The position numbers were made by a program, and so were the translations under genes. From Gemmatimonadota bacterium (lineage in GTDB: Bacteria > Gemmatimonadota > Gemmatimonadetes > Longimicrobiales > Gaopeijiaceae), in the NCBI GenBank assembly GCA_018678395.1, contig JAHHMJ010000148.1, forward strand, positions 1 to 13,589: 13,589 nucleotides of DNA, given 5' to 3'. The notes beneath the pieces were generated by a model, which saw only the letters and a program-made list of their open reading frames with translations, ran no database searches and was not told where the DNA came from. Below are positions 1 through 6,897 of this stretch, in pieces. Within the stretch, counting starts at the first letter, position 1. Each line of letters opens with the position of its first letter.

Positions 1-549
1 GACCTGCTGTTCGCCGACCCGCGACCGGCACCCGGGCTGGATCTGGTCGATCTCGACGGCGATGCCGTCGGCCTCGAAGCGCTGCGCGGGCAGGTCGTCG
101 CCCTCTTCTTCGGCTATACCCAGTGCCCGGACGTCTGTCCGATCACGCTCTCGCAGCTGTCTCGGCTCCGGGCGGAGATCGATCCCGAGGGATCGCGCCT
201 GCAGATCGTCTTCGTCAGCCTCGATCCCGTGCGCGACACGCCGGAGGTGCTCGAGAGGTACGTGGCGTCCTTCGGCGCCGACGTACTGGCGTGGACCGCA
301 CCGGTGGACGTGCTCCGGCCCCAGGTGCTGGAATGGGGGATCGGCTTCGTGTATCGCCCTCGGGCGGGTGGACCGGCCGACTCGGTCGCCCCCGATCCTG
401 CGGGGGCCCTCGGTGAGGACTACCTCGTGGATCACACCGCGCGGACCTTCGTCATCGACGGCGAGGGCCGGCTGCGGGCCCAGCTCCTGCACGACACCCG
501 CAGCGATGCGCTCCGCGAGGTCCTGGCGACCGTGCTGGAGGAGGGGTGA
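1..549 (+). CDS. SCO1/SenC family copper chaperone (5' end missing)
   Basis: The frame is open from the first base of the window and gives 182 residues, so the start and any signal or anchor segment lie upstream. SCO proteins are thioredoxin-fold, membrane-bound copper chaperones or thiol reductases that help build the CuA centre of cytochrome c oxidase. Visible family marks are the CPDVC motif (C42 and C46 of the visible part, CxxxC), the following P-I-T-L-S-Q-L stretch, the FVSLDPVRDTPEVL block (71-84) and the metal-ligand histidine in YLVDHT (H145), followed by the usual FVID strand. All three copper ligands are present, so the protein looks functional. Its stop overlaps the GTG start of the next gene, a YtkA/FixH-like lipoprotein, which suggests translational coupling and a shared copper or oxidase role. 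The family assignment is secure; the exact target is inferred. Confidence 0.9.
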   Translation, partial: DLLFADPRPAPGLDLVDLDGDAVGLEALRGQVVALFFGYTQCPDVCPITLSQLSRLRAEIDPEGSRLQIVFVSLDPVRDTPEVLERYVASFGADVLAWTAPVDVLRPQVLEWGIGFVYRPRAGGPADSVAPDPAGALGEDYLVDHTARTFVIDGEGRLRAQLLHDTRSDALREVLATVLEEG

Positions 550-995
550 GGGCCCATTCACCCGTCCCGCGCCGCCTCGCGGCGCTCGCGCTCTTCCTGA
601 TGGCGGCCTGCACGCCCGCCGATGGGCCGCGTCGAAGCGGTGACCCTGCGCTCGACGCGGACATTCGCGTGTCGCCGACGCCCGCCGTCGTCGGCGAGAG
701 CCGGGTGTTCGTGCGCGCCACGGACGGCGGTGTGGCCCTGAGCGGTGCGCAGGCAACGGTCCGATCGTTGGCGGTCGACACGACGGGGGGCGGGGTTCCA
801 GCCCCGCCCGGTGCCCTGCCGCCGGCCGTGGAGCACGTCCTGGCGGAGGTCGACGGCGCGGCGGGCGACTACGGACCCGTGGTCCTCCATTTTCCGGCGC
901 CGGGTCGGTGGCGGCTCGAGGTGACGCTGCGGGTCGGCGGCCGGACCACGACGCTCTCGGTGCCCCTCGCGGTCGTAGGCGGTCCCGGCGGCTGA
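546..995 (+). CDS. YtkA/FixH-like lipoprotein
   Basis: A 149-residue protein starting at GTG 546, overlapping the SCO1-like stop by four bases. The N-terminus is a lipoprotein signal: basic RR at 9-10, a hydrophobic stretch 11-21 and a MAAC lipobox with C22 as the expected lipidated residue. The rest (about 38-145) reads as a single beta-sandwich domain of YtkA/FixH type: DIRVSPTPAVVGE, then a V-x-V strand, LSGAQATV and the C-terminal GPVVLHFPAPGRWRLEV block. FixH/YtkA-like domains often lie beside SCO1 and cytochrome oxidase genes, so a periplasmic role in copper handling or oxidase assembly is reasonable but inferred. I see no Met- or His-rich copper site. A GGAGGAGG at 537-544 lies only one base before the GTG, closer than usual; no other start keeps the signal peptide. 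The gene ends 15 bp from the convergent kinase gene, with no terminator visible. Confidence 0.75.
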   Translation: MRAHSPVPRRLAALALFLMAACTPADGPRRSGDPALDADIRVSPTPAVVGESRVFVRATDGGVALSGAQATVRSLAVDTTGGGVPAPPGALPPAVEHVLAEVDGAAGDYGPVVLHFPAPGRWRLEVTLRVGGRTTTLSVPLAVVGGPGG

Positions 996-1010
996 GGTCG
1001 GCGGGGGGCG

Positions 1011-2432
1011 TCAGAGATCCGTCGGCAGCGTGAGTCGCGCCCGGGCCCCCGGGCCGTCGCTTCGGTTCTCCAGTTCGAGCTTCCCCCCGTGGCCCTCGGC
1101 GATCTGTCGAGACAACACGAGCCCGATTCCCGATCCGCCGGGCTTGGTGGTGTAGAACGGGACGAAGAGGTTGGCGGTGTCGGACACCCCCGGCCCCTCG
1201 TCTTCGACCATCAGGTGCAGCCTGCCGTTCTTCACGATCCAGCGCACCTGGACGCCCCCGGTCGACGGGCCGGGCCCGCCGTCGCCCAGGGTCGCATCGG
1301 TGGCGTTGCGAATCAGGTTGATGAGCGCCTGCTCCAGCTGGTCGGCGTCGGCCTGGACGACGAGATCGGGCCCGCCCATCACCACCACCGGGAGCCGTGT
1401 TTCCAGGGCGGCGACGCCTTCGACCAGACTCTCGATGCGCACCGGGGCGAGCACGGGCTCCGGCAGGCGTGCGAGGCGCGCGTAGGCGGCCATGAAGCGG
1501 CCCAACGAATCCGCGCGTCCCCGGATCACACCGAGACCGCTCTCGAGGTCCTGATCGATGTCGTCGGGCCGCTCCGGGCGCTCCAGCAGGCTCTGCAGCG
1601 ACTGCGTGATGGAGGTGATCGGAGCGAGGGAGTTGTTGATCTCGTGGGAGAGCACCCGGATGATGCGCTTCCACGCCTGGCGTTCCTCTTCCCGAAGGGC
1701 CCGGCTCAGGTCCGAGAGCACCAGGAGCTGGAGGGGCAGTCCCTCCTGGCGAACGACGTTCCGACGCAGCTCGAAGCGGCCCTGACCGCCCGGGTACGCG
1801 AGCTCGATGGTCCGAGGCGTGATCCCCACGAGACCCTCCGCGAGGCGAAGCTCGTCGGCCGTTCGATCGAGAAGGCGCTCGGCCGGCTGACCGAGCAGCC
1901 GGGCGCCCGCCCGGTTGACCAGGCGCAGCCGCTGTTCCTCGTCGAACGCGAAGATCGCGAGGTCGACCTCCTCGAGTACCTTCCGGAGAAGCTCCGTGGC
2001 CTCGACCGCTCCGAGGCGTTGCTCGCGGAGAATCTCCTCCAGTGCGTTGAGCTCGATGTAGGCGAGCGACAGCGGGTCGGAGGCGCCGGCCTGGGGGAGC
2101 CGAGCCCGGATCGAGAAATCACCCTCACGCAGGGCGGCCAGCATGTTGGCGAGCGTCTGGAGGGGCCGCACGACCCGAGCGCGGAGCGCGAAGGCCGCAG
2201 CGAGCCAGACGATCAGCAGTCCTCCGGTGACCGTCCACACCACCCGCGCCGGGTAGTCCCCGAGAAACAGGAGGAGCAGCGCGACTCCGACGCCGGGAAG
2301 GCCCGCCAGCAGGGCGAGCAGGATGATCCGCCGGTCGTGCGGGAGTCGTCTCAGGCCCCGACGGCGTCTCGACCCGCTCTCCTGCTGTGGCCTTCGGGGC
2401 CGATCCATGGGGGAAAGCGGCGGGTTCGACAC
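1011..2432 (-). CDS. NtrY-like sensor histidine kinase
   Basis: A 473-residue membrane histidine kinase. A basic N-terminus (11-36) precedes two close transmembrane helices (about 36-58 and 64-83) joined by only a few residues, so there is almost no periplasmic sensor. Next come a HAMP-like linker (84-140), a PAS-like domain (about 150-245), the H-box LSHEINNSLAPI with phospho-acceptor H263, the N-box NLIRNATDA (372-380), G1 DEGPGV (411-416), VPFYTTK (424-430) and G2 GSGIGL (433-438). All catalytic motifs are intact. The N-terminus resembles NtrY-type kinases, which pair with NtrC-type regulators, and the gene starts four bases after the stop of such a regulator. It is the last gene of the ATPase-regulator-kinase run. 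The chosen start is GTG at 2432; ATG at 2408 is equally possible and neither has a good ribosome-binding site. The signal sensed is unknown. Confidence 0.9.
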   Translation of the reverse strand: MSNPPLSPMDRPRRPQQESGSRRRRGLRRLPHDRRIILLALLAGLPGVGVALLLLFLGDYPARVVWTVTGGLLIVWLAAAFALRARVVRPLQTLANMLAALREGDFSIRARLPQAGASDPLSLAYIELNALEEILREQRLGAVEATELLRKVLEEVDLAIFAFDEEQRLRLVNRAGARLLGQPAERLLDRTADELRLAEGLVGITPRTIELAYPGGQGRFELRRNVVRQEGLPLQLLVLSDLSRALREEERQAWKRIIRVLSHEINNSLAPITSITQSLQSLLERPERPDDIDQDLESGLGVIRGRADSLGRFMAAYARLARLPEPVLAPVRIESLVEGVAALETRLPVVVMGGPDLVVQADADQLEQALINLIRNATDATLGDGGPGPSTGGVQVRWIVKNGRLHLMVEDEGPGVSDTANLFVPFYTTKPGGSGIGLVLSRQIAEGHGGKLELENRSDGPGARARLTLPTDL

Positions 2433-2436
2433 GGGA

Positions 2437-3813
2437 TCAGGGCGAAAGGTCGTAGCGTTGCAGGCGCCGATAGAGGGCGCTTCGCGACAGACCGAGGGCG
2501 TCGGCCGCCCGGCTCACGTTCCCCCCGTTCCGCTCGAGCGCCTTCTCGATCAGCAGCCGCTCGGCTTCGTCCAGGGTGAGTTCCTCCAGCGACTCGGACC
2601 CGTCGTCTCCGCGGCGACGCAGCGTCAGATCCGACACGGAAATCTCGGAACCCCGCGCCATGAGAACCGCCCGCTCCATGGCGTGTTCGAGTTCCCGCAC
2701 GTTGCCCGGCCAGCGGTGCCGGAGGAGTGCGTCGCTCGCCTCGCGCGAGAAGCCCTGAATCTCGCGACCGTACCGCTTCGACTCACGGGCGAGGAAGTGG
2801 AGGGCGAGCGGGAGGATGTCCTCCCGGCGCTCTCGGAGGGGCGGGAGGTGCACCTCGACGGTGTTCAGCCGATAGAGCAGGTCTTCGCGGAATCGACCCG
2901 CGGCGACCGCCTCGTTCAGGTCGGCGTTGGTGGCCGACAGAACCCTGACGTCGACCCGCCGCACGCGGGACGCGCCGACCCGCTGGACCTCTCCCCTCTC
3001 GAGCACGCGAAGCAGCTTGGCCTGCTGTGCCAGAGTGATGTTCGCGATCTCGTCGAGAAAGAGGGTGCCGCCGTCGGCCATCTCGAAGCAGCCGACCCGA
3101 TCGGACTTGGCGTCCGTGAAGGCCCCCTTCACATGCCCGAAGATCTCGCTTTCGAAGACACCTTCGCTGAAGCCTCCCACATTCACGGCCACCAACGGCT
3201 TGCGAGCGCGATCCGAGACGGCGTGGAGCCAGCGCGCCGCCACTTCCTTGCCGGTCCCGTGCTCCCCGGTGATCAGCACGTTCGCCGACGACGGACCTAC
3301 ACGCTCCATCATCTCGAGCACCGGCTCCATGGCGCGGGACTCGGCGATCAGGCGCGGCGTGCCCGACGTGCTGACCTGGAGGTTCTCGCCCTCCATCTGC
3401 TGGGAGCGCCGGAGTGCGCGGCCCAACTCGGCCTGCGTGCGGAGGGTGGTCAGCAGCCGCTCGTTGTCCCAGGGCTTCTCCACGTAGTCGCGGGCACCGC
3501 GGCGCATGGCCTCGACGGCGCCTTCCACGCTCCCCCACGCCGTCATGACCACGATGGGAAGGGTGTCGTCTTCCGACCGCAGTCGCGCCAGGAGATCCAG
3601 GCCCTCGCGCCCGGACGTCGTGTCGCGCGTGTAATTGAGGTCCATCAGGACCACGTCGACGTCCTCGTCCTCGACGACCCGGAGCACGCCCGCCGGAGAG
3701 GACGCGGTCGAGATCTCGAACCCGGCCCCCTTCAACAGGAGCCGCAGCGCCTCGAGAACGTCCGTCTGATCGTCGGCGATCAGGATGCGGGGCGGACCGG
3801 TACCGGCGGTCAC
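2437..3813 (-). CDS. NtrC-family sigma-54-dependent response regulator (GAFTDA type)
   Basis: A 458-residue three-domain regulator. The receiver domain (1-125) has acidic D14/D15, phosphorylation site D58 (VLMDLN), T91 and K113. The AAA+ domain (about 150-390) has Walker A GEHGTGKE (183-190), Walker B TLFLDE (250-255), and LLYRLN and WPGNVRELE blocks. The Fis-type helix-turn-helix is at about 415-455 (NGGNVSRAADALGLSRSALY). NtrC proteins drive open-complex formation by sigma-54 RNA polymerase. The sigma-54 contact loop, normally GAFTGA, reads GAFTDA at 230-235; this variant occurs in regulators of Bacteroidetes-like phyla as I recall them, so it is probably a subfamily trait. The start is GTG at 3813, 42 bp after the second ATPase gene, and the kinase follows at once. 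A likely target is the sigma-54-like site upstream of the tolC-like gene (8604-8619), by inference. Confidence 0.92.
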   Translation of the reverse strand: MTAGTGPPRILIADDQTDVLEALRLLLKGAGFEISTASSPAGVLRVVEDEDVDVVLMDLNYTRDTTSGREGLDLLARLRSEDDTLPIVVMTAWGSVEGAVEAMRRGARDYVEKPWDNERLLTTLRTQAELGRALRRSQQMEGENLQVSTSGTPRLIAESRAMEPVLEMMERVGPSSANVLITGEHGTGKEVAARWLHAVSDRARKPLVAVNVGGFSEGVFESEIFGHVKGAFTDAKSDRVGCFEMADGGTLFLDEIANITLAQQAKLLRVLERGEVQRVGASRVRRVDVRVLSATNADLNEAVAAGRFREDLLYRLNTVEVHLPPLRERREDILPLALHFLARESKRYGREIQGFSREASDALLRHRWPGNVRELEHAMERAVLMARGSEISVSDLTLRRRGDDGSESLEELTLDEAERLLIEKALERNGGNVSRAADALGLSRSALYRRLQRYDLSP

Positions 3814-3855
3814 GAGCGCCGCCTCGGGAATCGCCGCGACTTCATGCGCTCGTCC

Positions 3856-4521
3856 TCACGAGTCCACGATCCACCCGTCGCGGAGTTGGATGATCCGGTG
3901 GCCGTACTGCGCGTATTCCTCGTTGTGCGTCACCTGGATGATCGTGGTCCCCTCGCGGTTCAACTGCTTGAGGAGGTCCATGATCATCCGCCCCTGACTG
4001 GAGTGCAGGCTGCCCGTCGGCTCGTCGGCGAGAATCACGCGGGGTTCGGCGATGACGGCTCGGGCCACGGCCACGAGCTGCTGCTGCCCGCCGGAGAGCT
4101 GATTCGGGTACAGATCCTTCTTGCCGACAATCTGGAATCGGTCCAGGGAGTCGGCCACGATCGCCTGGCGGTCCTTCCGCTTCACGTTCCGGTACGACAG
4201 CGGGATCTCGAGGTTCTCGTACACGGTCAGGTCGTCCAGGAGATGGTACTGCTGGAAGACGAAGCCGATGTACTCCTTGTTGAGCTCGATCCGGTGCCGC
4301 GGACGGAGGGCGTGCACCGCGTGGTCGAAGAGGTGGTACTCGCCCCGCCAGTCGGCATCGAGCATCCCCAGGATCGAGAGCAGCGTGCTCTTCCCCGCAC
4401 CGGACGGACCCATGATGGTGACGAACTCGCCGTCCTGGATCTCCGCGTCGACGCGCCTGAGGACGAAGGTCTCTCCGGCGCCGGAGCGGTAGGACTTCTC
4501 GAGGTCCCTGAGCTTGATCAT
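3856..4521 (-). CDS. ABC transporter ATP-binding protein, LolD/MacB-like, divergent
   Basis: A 221-residue stand-alone nucleotide-binding subunit starting at ATG 4521. It has Walker [10 protein letters not shown] (38-46), Q-loop Q90 (GFVFQQ), signature LSGGQQQ (142-148), Walker B VILADE (162-167) and H-loop H199 (QVTHN). The size and the [10 protein letters not shown] and DEPTG blocks place it in the LolD/MacB/FtsE group that powers MacB-type or FtsX-type permeases. Two positions are unusual: the D-loop reads SLHS rather than NLDS (His173 for Asp), and the usual Arg after the signature is Leu149. I recall His in this D-loop position in related ATPases of other phyla, so it may mark a subfamily. 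The gene heads the run ATPase-regulator-kinase and follows a 267-bp gap. No Shine-Dalgarno site is visible. No permease gene adjoins it, so its partner is unknown. Confidence 0.9.
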   Translation of the reverse strand: MIKLRDLEKSYRSGAGETFVLRRVDAEIQDGEFVTIMGPSGAGKSTLLSILGMLDADWRGEYHLFDHAVHALRPRHRIELNKEYIGFVFQQYHLLDDLTVYENLEIPLSYRNVKRKDRQAIVADSLDRFQIVGKKDLYPNQLSGGQQQLVAVARAVIAEPRVILADEPTGSLHSSQGRMIMDLLKQLNREGTTIIQVTHNEEYAQYGHRIIQLRDGWIVDS

Positions 4522-4636
4522 GCGGTTTCTGGTGTAGCGAGAGGGAGAAAATCTCGTCGGGTTCGATGCGTCCCGGGCCCGAACGGTTCCCCGCAGGCGA
4601 CGGAATGTACGGGGTGGGACGGATCGTTGCAGGGGT

Positions 4637-4679
4637 GGCGGTACCGTAAGCCGACGCCTCGTCGGAGCCTACGACCGCC
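4637..4679. repeat. REP-like imperfect palindrome
   Basis: A 43-base inverted repeat in the 267-bp gap between the two ATPase genes. The arms pair as GGCGGT/ACCGCC (4637-4642 with 4674-4679), CGTA/TACG (4645-4648 with 4670-4673) and CCGACG/CGTCGG (4651-4656 with 4660-4665) around a CCT triloop, giving 16 pairs with small internal loops. Its compact form, intergenic site and the GTA...TACG flanks around a GC stem resemble dispersed REP-type palindromes, but copy number cannot be judged from one window. It could also be an RNA hairpin in the leader of the second ATPase gene. Confidence 0.5.
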
Positions 4680-4729
4680 CCGACGGAGCGGTTTCGCCGG
4701 GCGGACGCTCGCCGCGGCCGAACGATCGA

Positions 4730-4759
4730 GGGGGCGGTCCCGTGACCGGGCCCGCCCCC
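4730..4759 (-). terminator. GC-rich hairpin after the first ATPase gene
   Basis: GGGGGCGG at 4730-4737 pairs with CCGCCCCC at 4752-4759. After one mismatch, CCCG at 4739-4742 pairs with CGGG at 4747-4750, leaving a four-base loop. It begins 29 bases beyond the stop of the ATPase gene at 4789 (minus strand), where a terminator would fit. There is no T-run on the minus-strand exit side, so it is not a canonical intrinsic terminator. It may instead protect the mRNA 3' end or weaken read-through into the second ATPase gene. Confidence 0.35.
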
Positions 4760-4788
4760 CTGACCACGACCCATCTCGTCGCGGCGCG

Positions 4789-5532
4789 TCAGTCGCCGGC
4801 GGTCACGTCGAAGCCGGCCTCTCCCAGTTCGTGGGCGCGGCGCACGTCGTCCTCGCTGACCACCTGGCCGTCGAAGAGGTGCACCGCCCGGTCCGCCACG
4901 TCCGCGTAGCGCGGATCGTGCGTCACCATGCAGATCGTCGCGCCGTCGGCGTGCAGCTCGCGCAGCAGGTCCATCACCGCGTTGCCGTTCTTCGAGTCCA
5001 GGTTACCCGTCGGCTCGTCGGCCAGCAGGATCAGAGGCTTGCCCACGATCGCCCGCGCCACCGCCACACGCTGCTGCTGACCGCCCGACAGCTGGCTCGG
5101 ATAGTGCCCCATCCGGTGCGCCATCCCCACACGCTCGAGCGCCGCCTGCACCCGCTCCTTCCGCTCCGAGCCCGGCATCCCGCGGTACGTCAGCGGCACC
5201 TCCACGTTCTCGTAGACCGTCAGGTCGCCGATCAGGTTGAACGCCTGGAAGATGAACCCGATCGCCTGGTTGCGGATCTTGGCCCGCTGGCCCGCGCTCA
5301 GGTTCTCGACAGGCTCCCCGTCGAGCAGGTACTTGCCCCCCGTCGGGGAATCCAGCAGTCCCAGGATCGAGAGCAGCGTCGTCTTGCCGCAGCCCGAAGG
5401 ACCCGCGATCGACACGAACTCCCCGCTCTGGATATCCAGGTTGATCCCCGACAACGCGTGGGTCTCCACCTCTTCGGTGTAGAAGACCTTCGACAGGTCG
5501 TTCAGGTGGATCAGCGCCTTTCCGTTCTCCAT
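4789..5532 (-). CDS. ABC transporter ATP-binding protein, LolD/MacB family
   Basis: A 247-residue nucleotide-binding subunit with a canonical set of motifs: Walker A GPSGCGKTT (44-52), Q96 in FIFQAFN, signature LSGGQQQRVAVARA (148-161), Walker B LILLADE (167-173), D-loop NLDS (177-180) and H205 (MVTHD). THALSGI near residue 25 and EVPLTYRGM are typical of LolD/MacB ATPases. The frame stays open further upstream, but ATG 5532 is preferred: GAAGAGG ends six bases before it, whereas the region ahead is Arg/Pro-rich non-homologous sequence. ATG 5538 is a close alternative. It lies 86 bp after the adaptor gene in the same direction, so a TolC-adaptor-ATPase operon is likely. The acidic tail (225-247) extends beyond the usual fold. 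No permease gene follows, which is odd for this family. Confidence 0.92.
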   Translation of the reverse strand: MENGKALIHLNDLSKVFYTEEVETHALSGINLDIQSGEFVSIAGPSGCGKTTLLSILGLLDSPTGGKYLLDGEPVENLSAGQRAKIRNQAIGFIFQAFNLIGDLTVYENVEVPLTYRGMPGSERKERVQAALERVGMAHRMGHYPSQLSGGQQQRVAVARAIVGKPLILLADEPTGNLDSKNGNAVMDLLRELHADGATICMVTHDPRYADVADRAVHLFDGQVVSEDDVRRAHELGEAGFDVTAGD

Positions 5533-5563
5533 CGTCATCCTCTTCCCGTTCGTGACGGATCCT

Positions 5564-5612
5564 CGCCGCCGGCGCGGCGTTGAGCGTATGCCGCGGGGGC
5601 GATCCCCGCGGC
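5564..5612 (-). other. Two tandem hairpins between adaptor and ATPase genes
   Basis: The 86-bp gap holds two strong dyads. CCGCGGGG (5591-5598) pairs with CCCCGCGG (5604-5611) around a five-base loop, and G5590-C5612 extends it. CGCCGC (5564-5569) pairs with GCGGCG (5574-5579) around a CGGC loop. The second lies about 25 bases before the ATPase ribosome-binding site. They could end part of the transcription after the adaptor gene, act as RNA processing sites that set subunit ratios, or be chance in GC-rich DNA. Confidence 0.4.
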
Positions 5613-5618
5613 GCCGAT

Positions 5619-6878
5619 TCAGCGCAGGCGGACGCGGTCGTAGCCGTCCCACTGCGACATGTCCTGCAGAAGCACGACGTCTCCGACGCGCAGTCCTTCG
5701 AGCACCTCCATGTCGTTCACCGAGCTGGCCCCGAAGAGGACCTGCACGCGCTCGGCGTACTCGCCGTCCGGCGTGAGCCGGAAGAGGCTGGCCCGCTGAT
5801 TCGCCTGCGCGAAGCTGGGCCGCGAGATGTGAAGCACGTCGTCCAGGCGATCGATGATCACGTTGCCGTCGACGCTGAGGTCGGGGCGAGCGCTGGGCGG
5901 GAGGTCGAGCGGCAGCGACACGTCGATGGTCACCGAGCCCTGTCGGACCGCCGGATCGATTCGCGAGACCTGCCCCTCGATCGTGTCGGTCCGGGTGTCG
6001 ATCAGCGCCGTCTGACCGACGATGATCTCCTGCGCCTGCGTCTGCGAGATGCGGATCTCCGCCTTGAGCCGGCCCGGCACCACGATCCGTGCGATCTGCT
6101 GACCGGAGGTGACGTACTGTCCCTCCTGCAGCGGGATCTCGAGCGGAGAGAGCGTGCCCGCGATGGGGGCGGTCACCACCAGCGAGGCGAGGCGATCCTG
6201 GTTGAAGCTCACGGTCTCCTGCAGGCGTTCGACCTGCAGTGCCAGCGCCATGATCTGATCGTCTTCGGTCTCGAGCATGACCTGGAGACGCTCCCGTTCG
6301 AGGTCGACCCGCGTCTGCAGCTGCTCCATCTCTTCGCGGCTTCGGTCGAGCTCGGACCGCGCTACCAGCGCCGGGTTCGTGTCCCAGAGCCGCTGATTGG
6401 TCTCGTAGGTGCGCCGGGCCGCGGAGAGCTGCGTCTCGAGCAGCTTCACGGCCCCTTCCTGCTGCAGCCGATTCGTACGCAGGTTCGCCCGCGTCTGCAT
6501 CAGGGTCGACTGCGCCTGACTGAGCTGGGACTGGGCCTGCAGGAGCTGTAGATCCACATCCGGATTGCTCATGCGCAAGATCACGTCACCTTGCTCAACC
6601 ACCGCTCCCGGAAGCAGTTCGATGCGCTCCACGCGTCCGTTGGTTACCGCCGTGATCAGGCGCGCCTGTTCCGGCACGAGAGTCCCGGGCCCCCGGATCT
6701 GCCGCACCAGGGTGCCCTGCTCGACCGTGTCCATCCAGACGACCGCCCGGTCGACAGAGGGCGCGGCGGACGGGAGTTGCTGCACGGCGAAGGTGAGGGC
6801 GGCGAACCCCACGATGACGGCGGCGATGATCAGGGAGCGCTTGCGCTTCTTCGGCTTGGTATCGCGGATGATGTCCAC
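5619..6878 (-). CDS. HlyD/MacA-type periplasmic adaptor (membrane fusion protein)
   Basis: A 419-residue adaptor that would bridge an inner-membrane ABC pump and a TolC-type channel. Order of parts: basic KPKKRKR (8-14), one transmembrane helix (about 15-32), first half of the lipoyl-like domain with VTNGRVERIELLPGAVVEQGD (split at 78-88 and 89-98), a long coiled-coil hairpin rich in Q/E/R (about 108-232), second lipoyl half VTAPIAGTLSPLEIP (235-249), then beta-barrel and membrane-proximal domains (270-419). No lipobox is present, so it is anchored by its helix. GTG 6878 is chosen because it directly precedes the basic/TM region, lies 19 bp past the TolC-like stop and has AGAGGA upstream; a longer reading would run into the previous gene. 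Together with the TolC-like protein and an ATPase it forms three of the four expected parts of a MacAB-TolC-like pump. Confidence 0.92.
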   Translation of the reverse strand: MDIIRDTKPKKRKRSLIIAAVIVGFAALTFAVQQLPSAAPSVDRAVVWMDTVEQGTLVRQIRGPGTLVPEQARLITAVTNGRVERIELLPGAVVEQGDVILRMSNPDVDLQLLQAQSQLSQAQSTLMQTRANLRTNRLQQEGAVKLLETQLSAARRTYETNQRLWDTNPALVARSELDRSREEMEQLQTRVDLERERLQVMLETEDDQIMALALQVERLQETVSFNQDRLASLVVTAPIAGTLSPLEIPLQEGQYVTSGQQIARIVVPGRLKAEIRISQTQAQEIIVGQTALIDTRTDTIEGQVSRIDPAVRQGSVTIDVSLPLDLPPSARPDLSVDGNVIIDRLDDVLHISRPSFAQANQRASLFRLTPDGEYAERVQVLFGASSVNDMEVLEGLRVGDVVLLQDMSQWDGYDRVRLR

Positions 6879-6897
6879 GGAAGATCGTCCTCTCGGT

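Noticed and set aside
4574..4630. TACATT with an upstream TGCAAC as a sigma-70 promoter for the second ATPase gene
   Set aside because: The -10 box is fair but the -35 hexamer is a poor match, so I do not list it as a feature.
2323..5583. Very long plus-strand open frame of over 1000 codons opposite the kinase, regulator and ATPase genes
   Set aside because: It is antisense to four well-supported genes and its translation is low-complexity, rich in H, R, D and V. High third-position GC keeps such frames open.
5533..5652. Forty-residue N-terminal extension of the ATPase at 4789-5532
   Set aside because: It is Arg/Pro-rich, covers the two hairpins and runs into the adaptor stop; the ribosome site favours ATG 5532.
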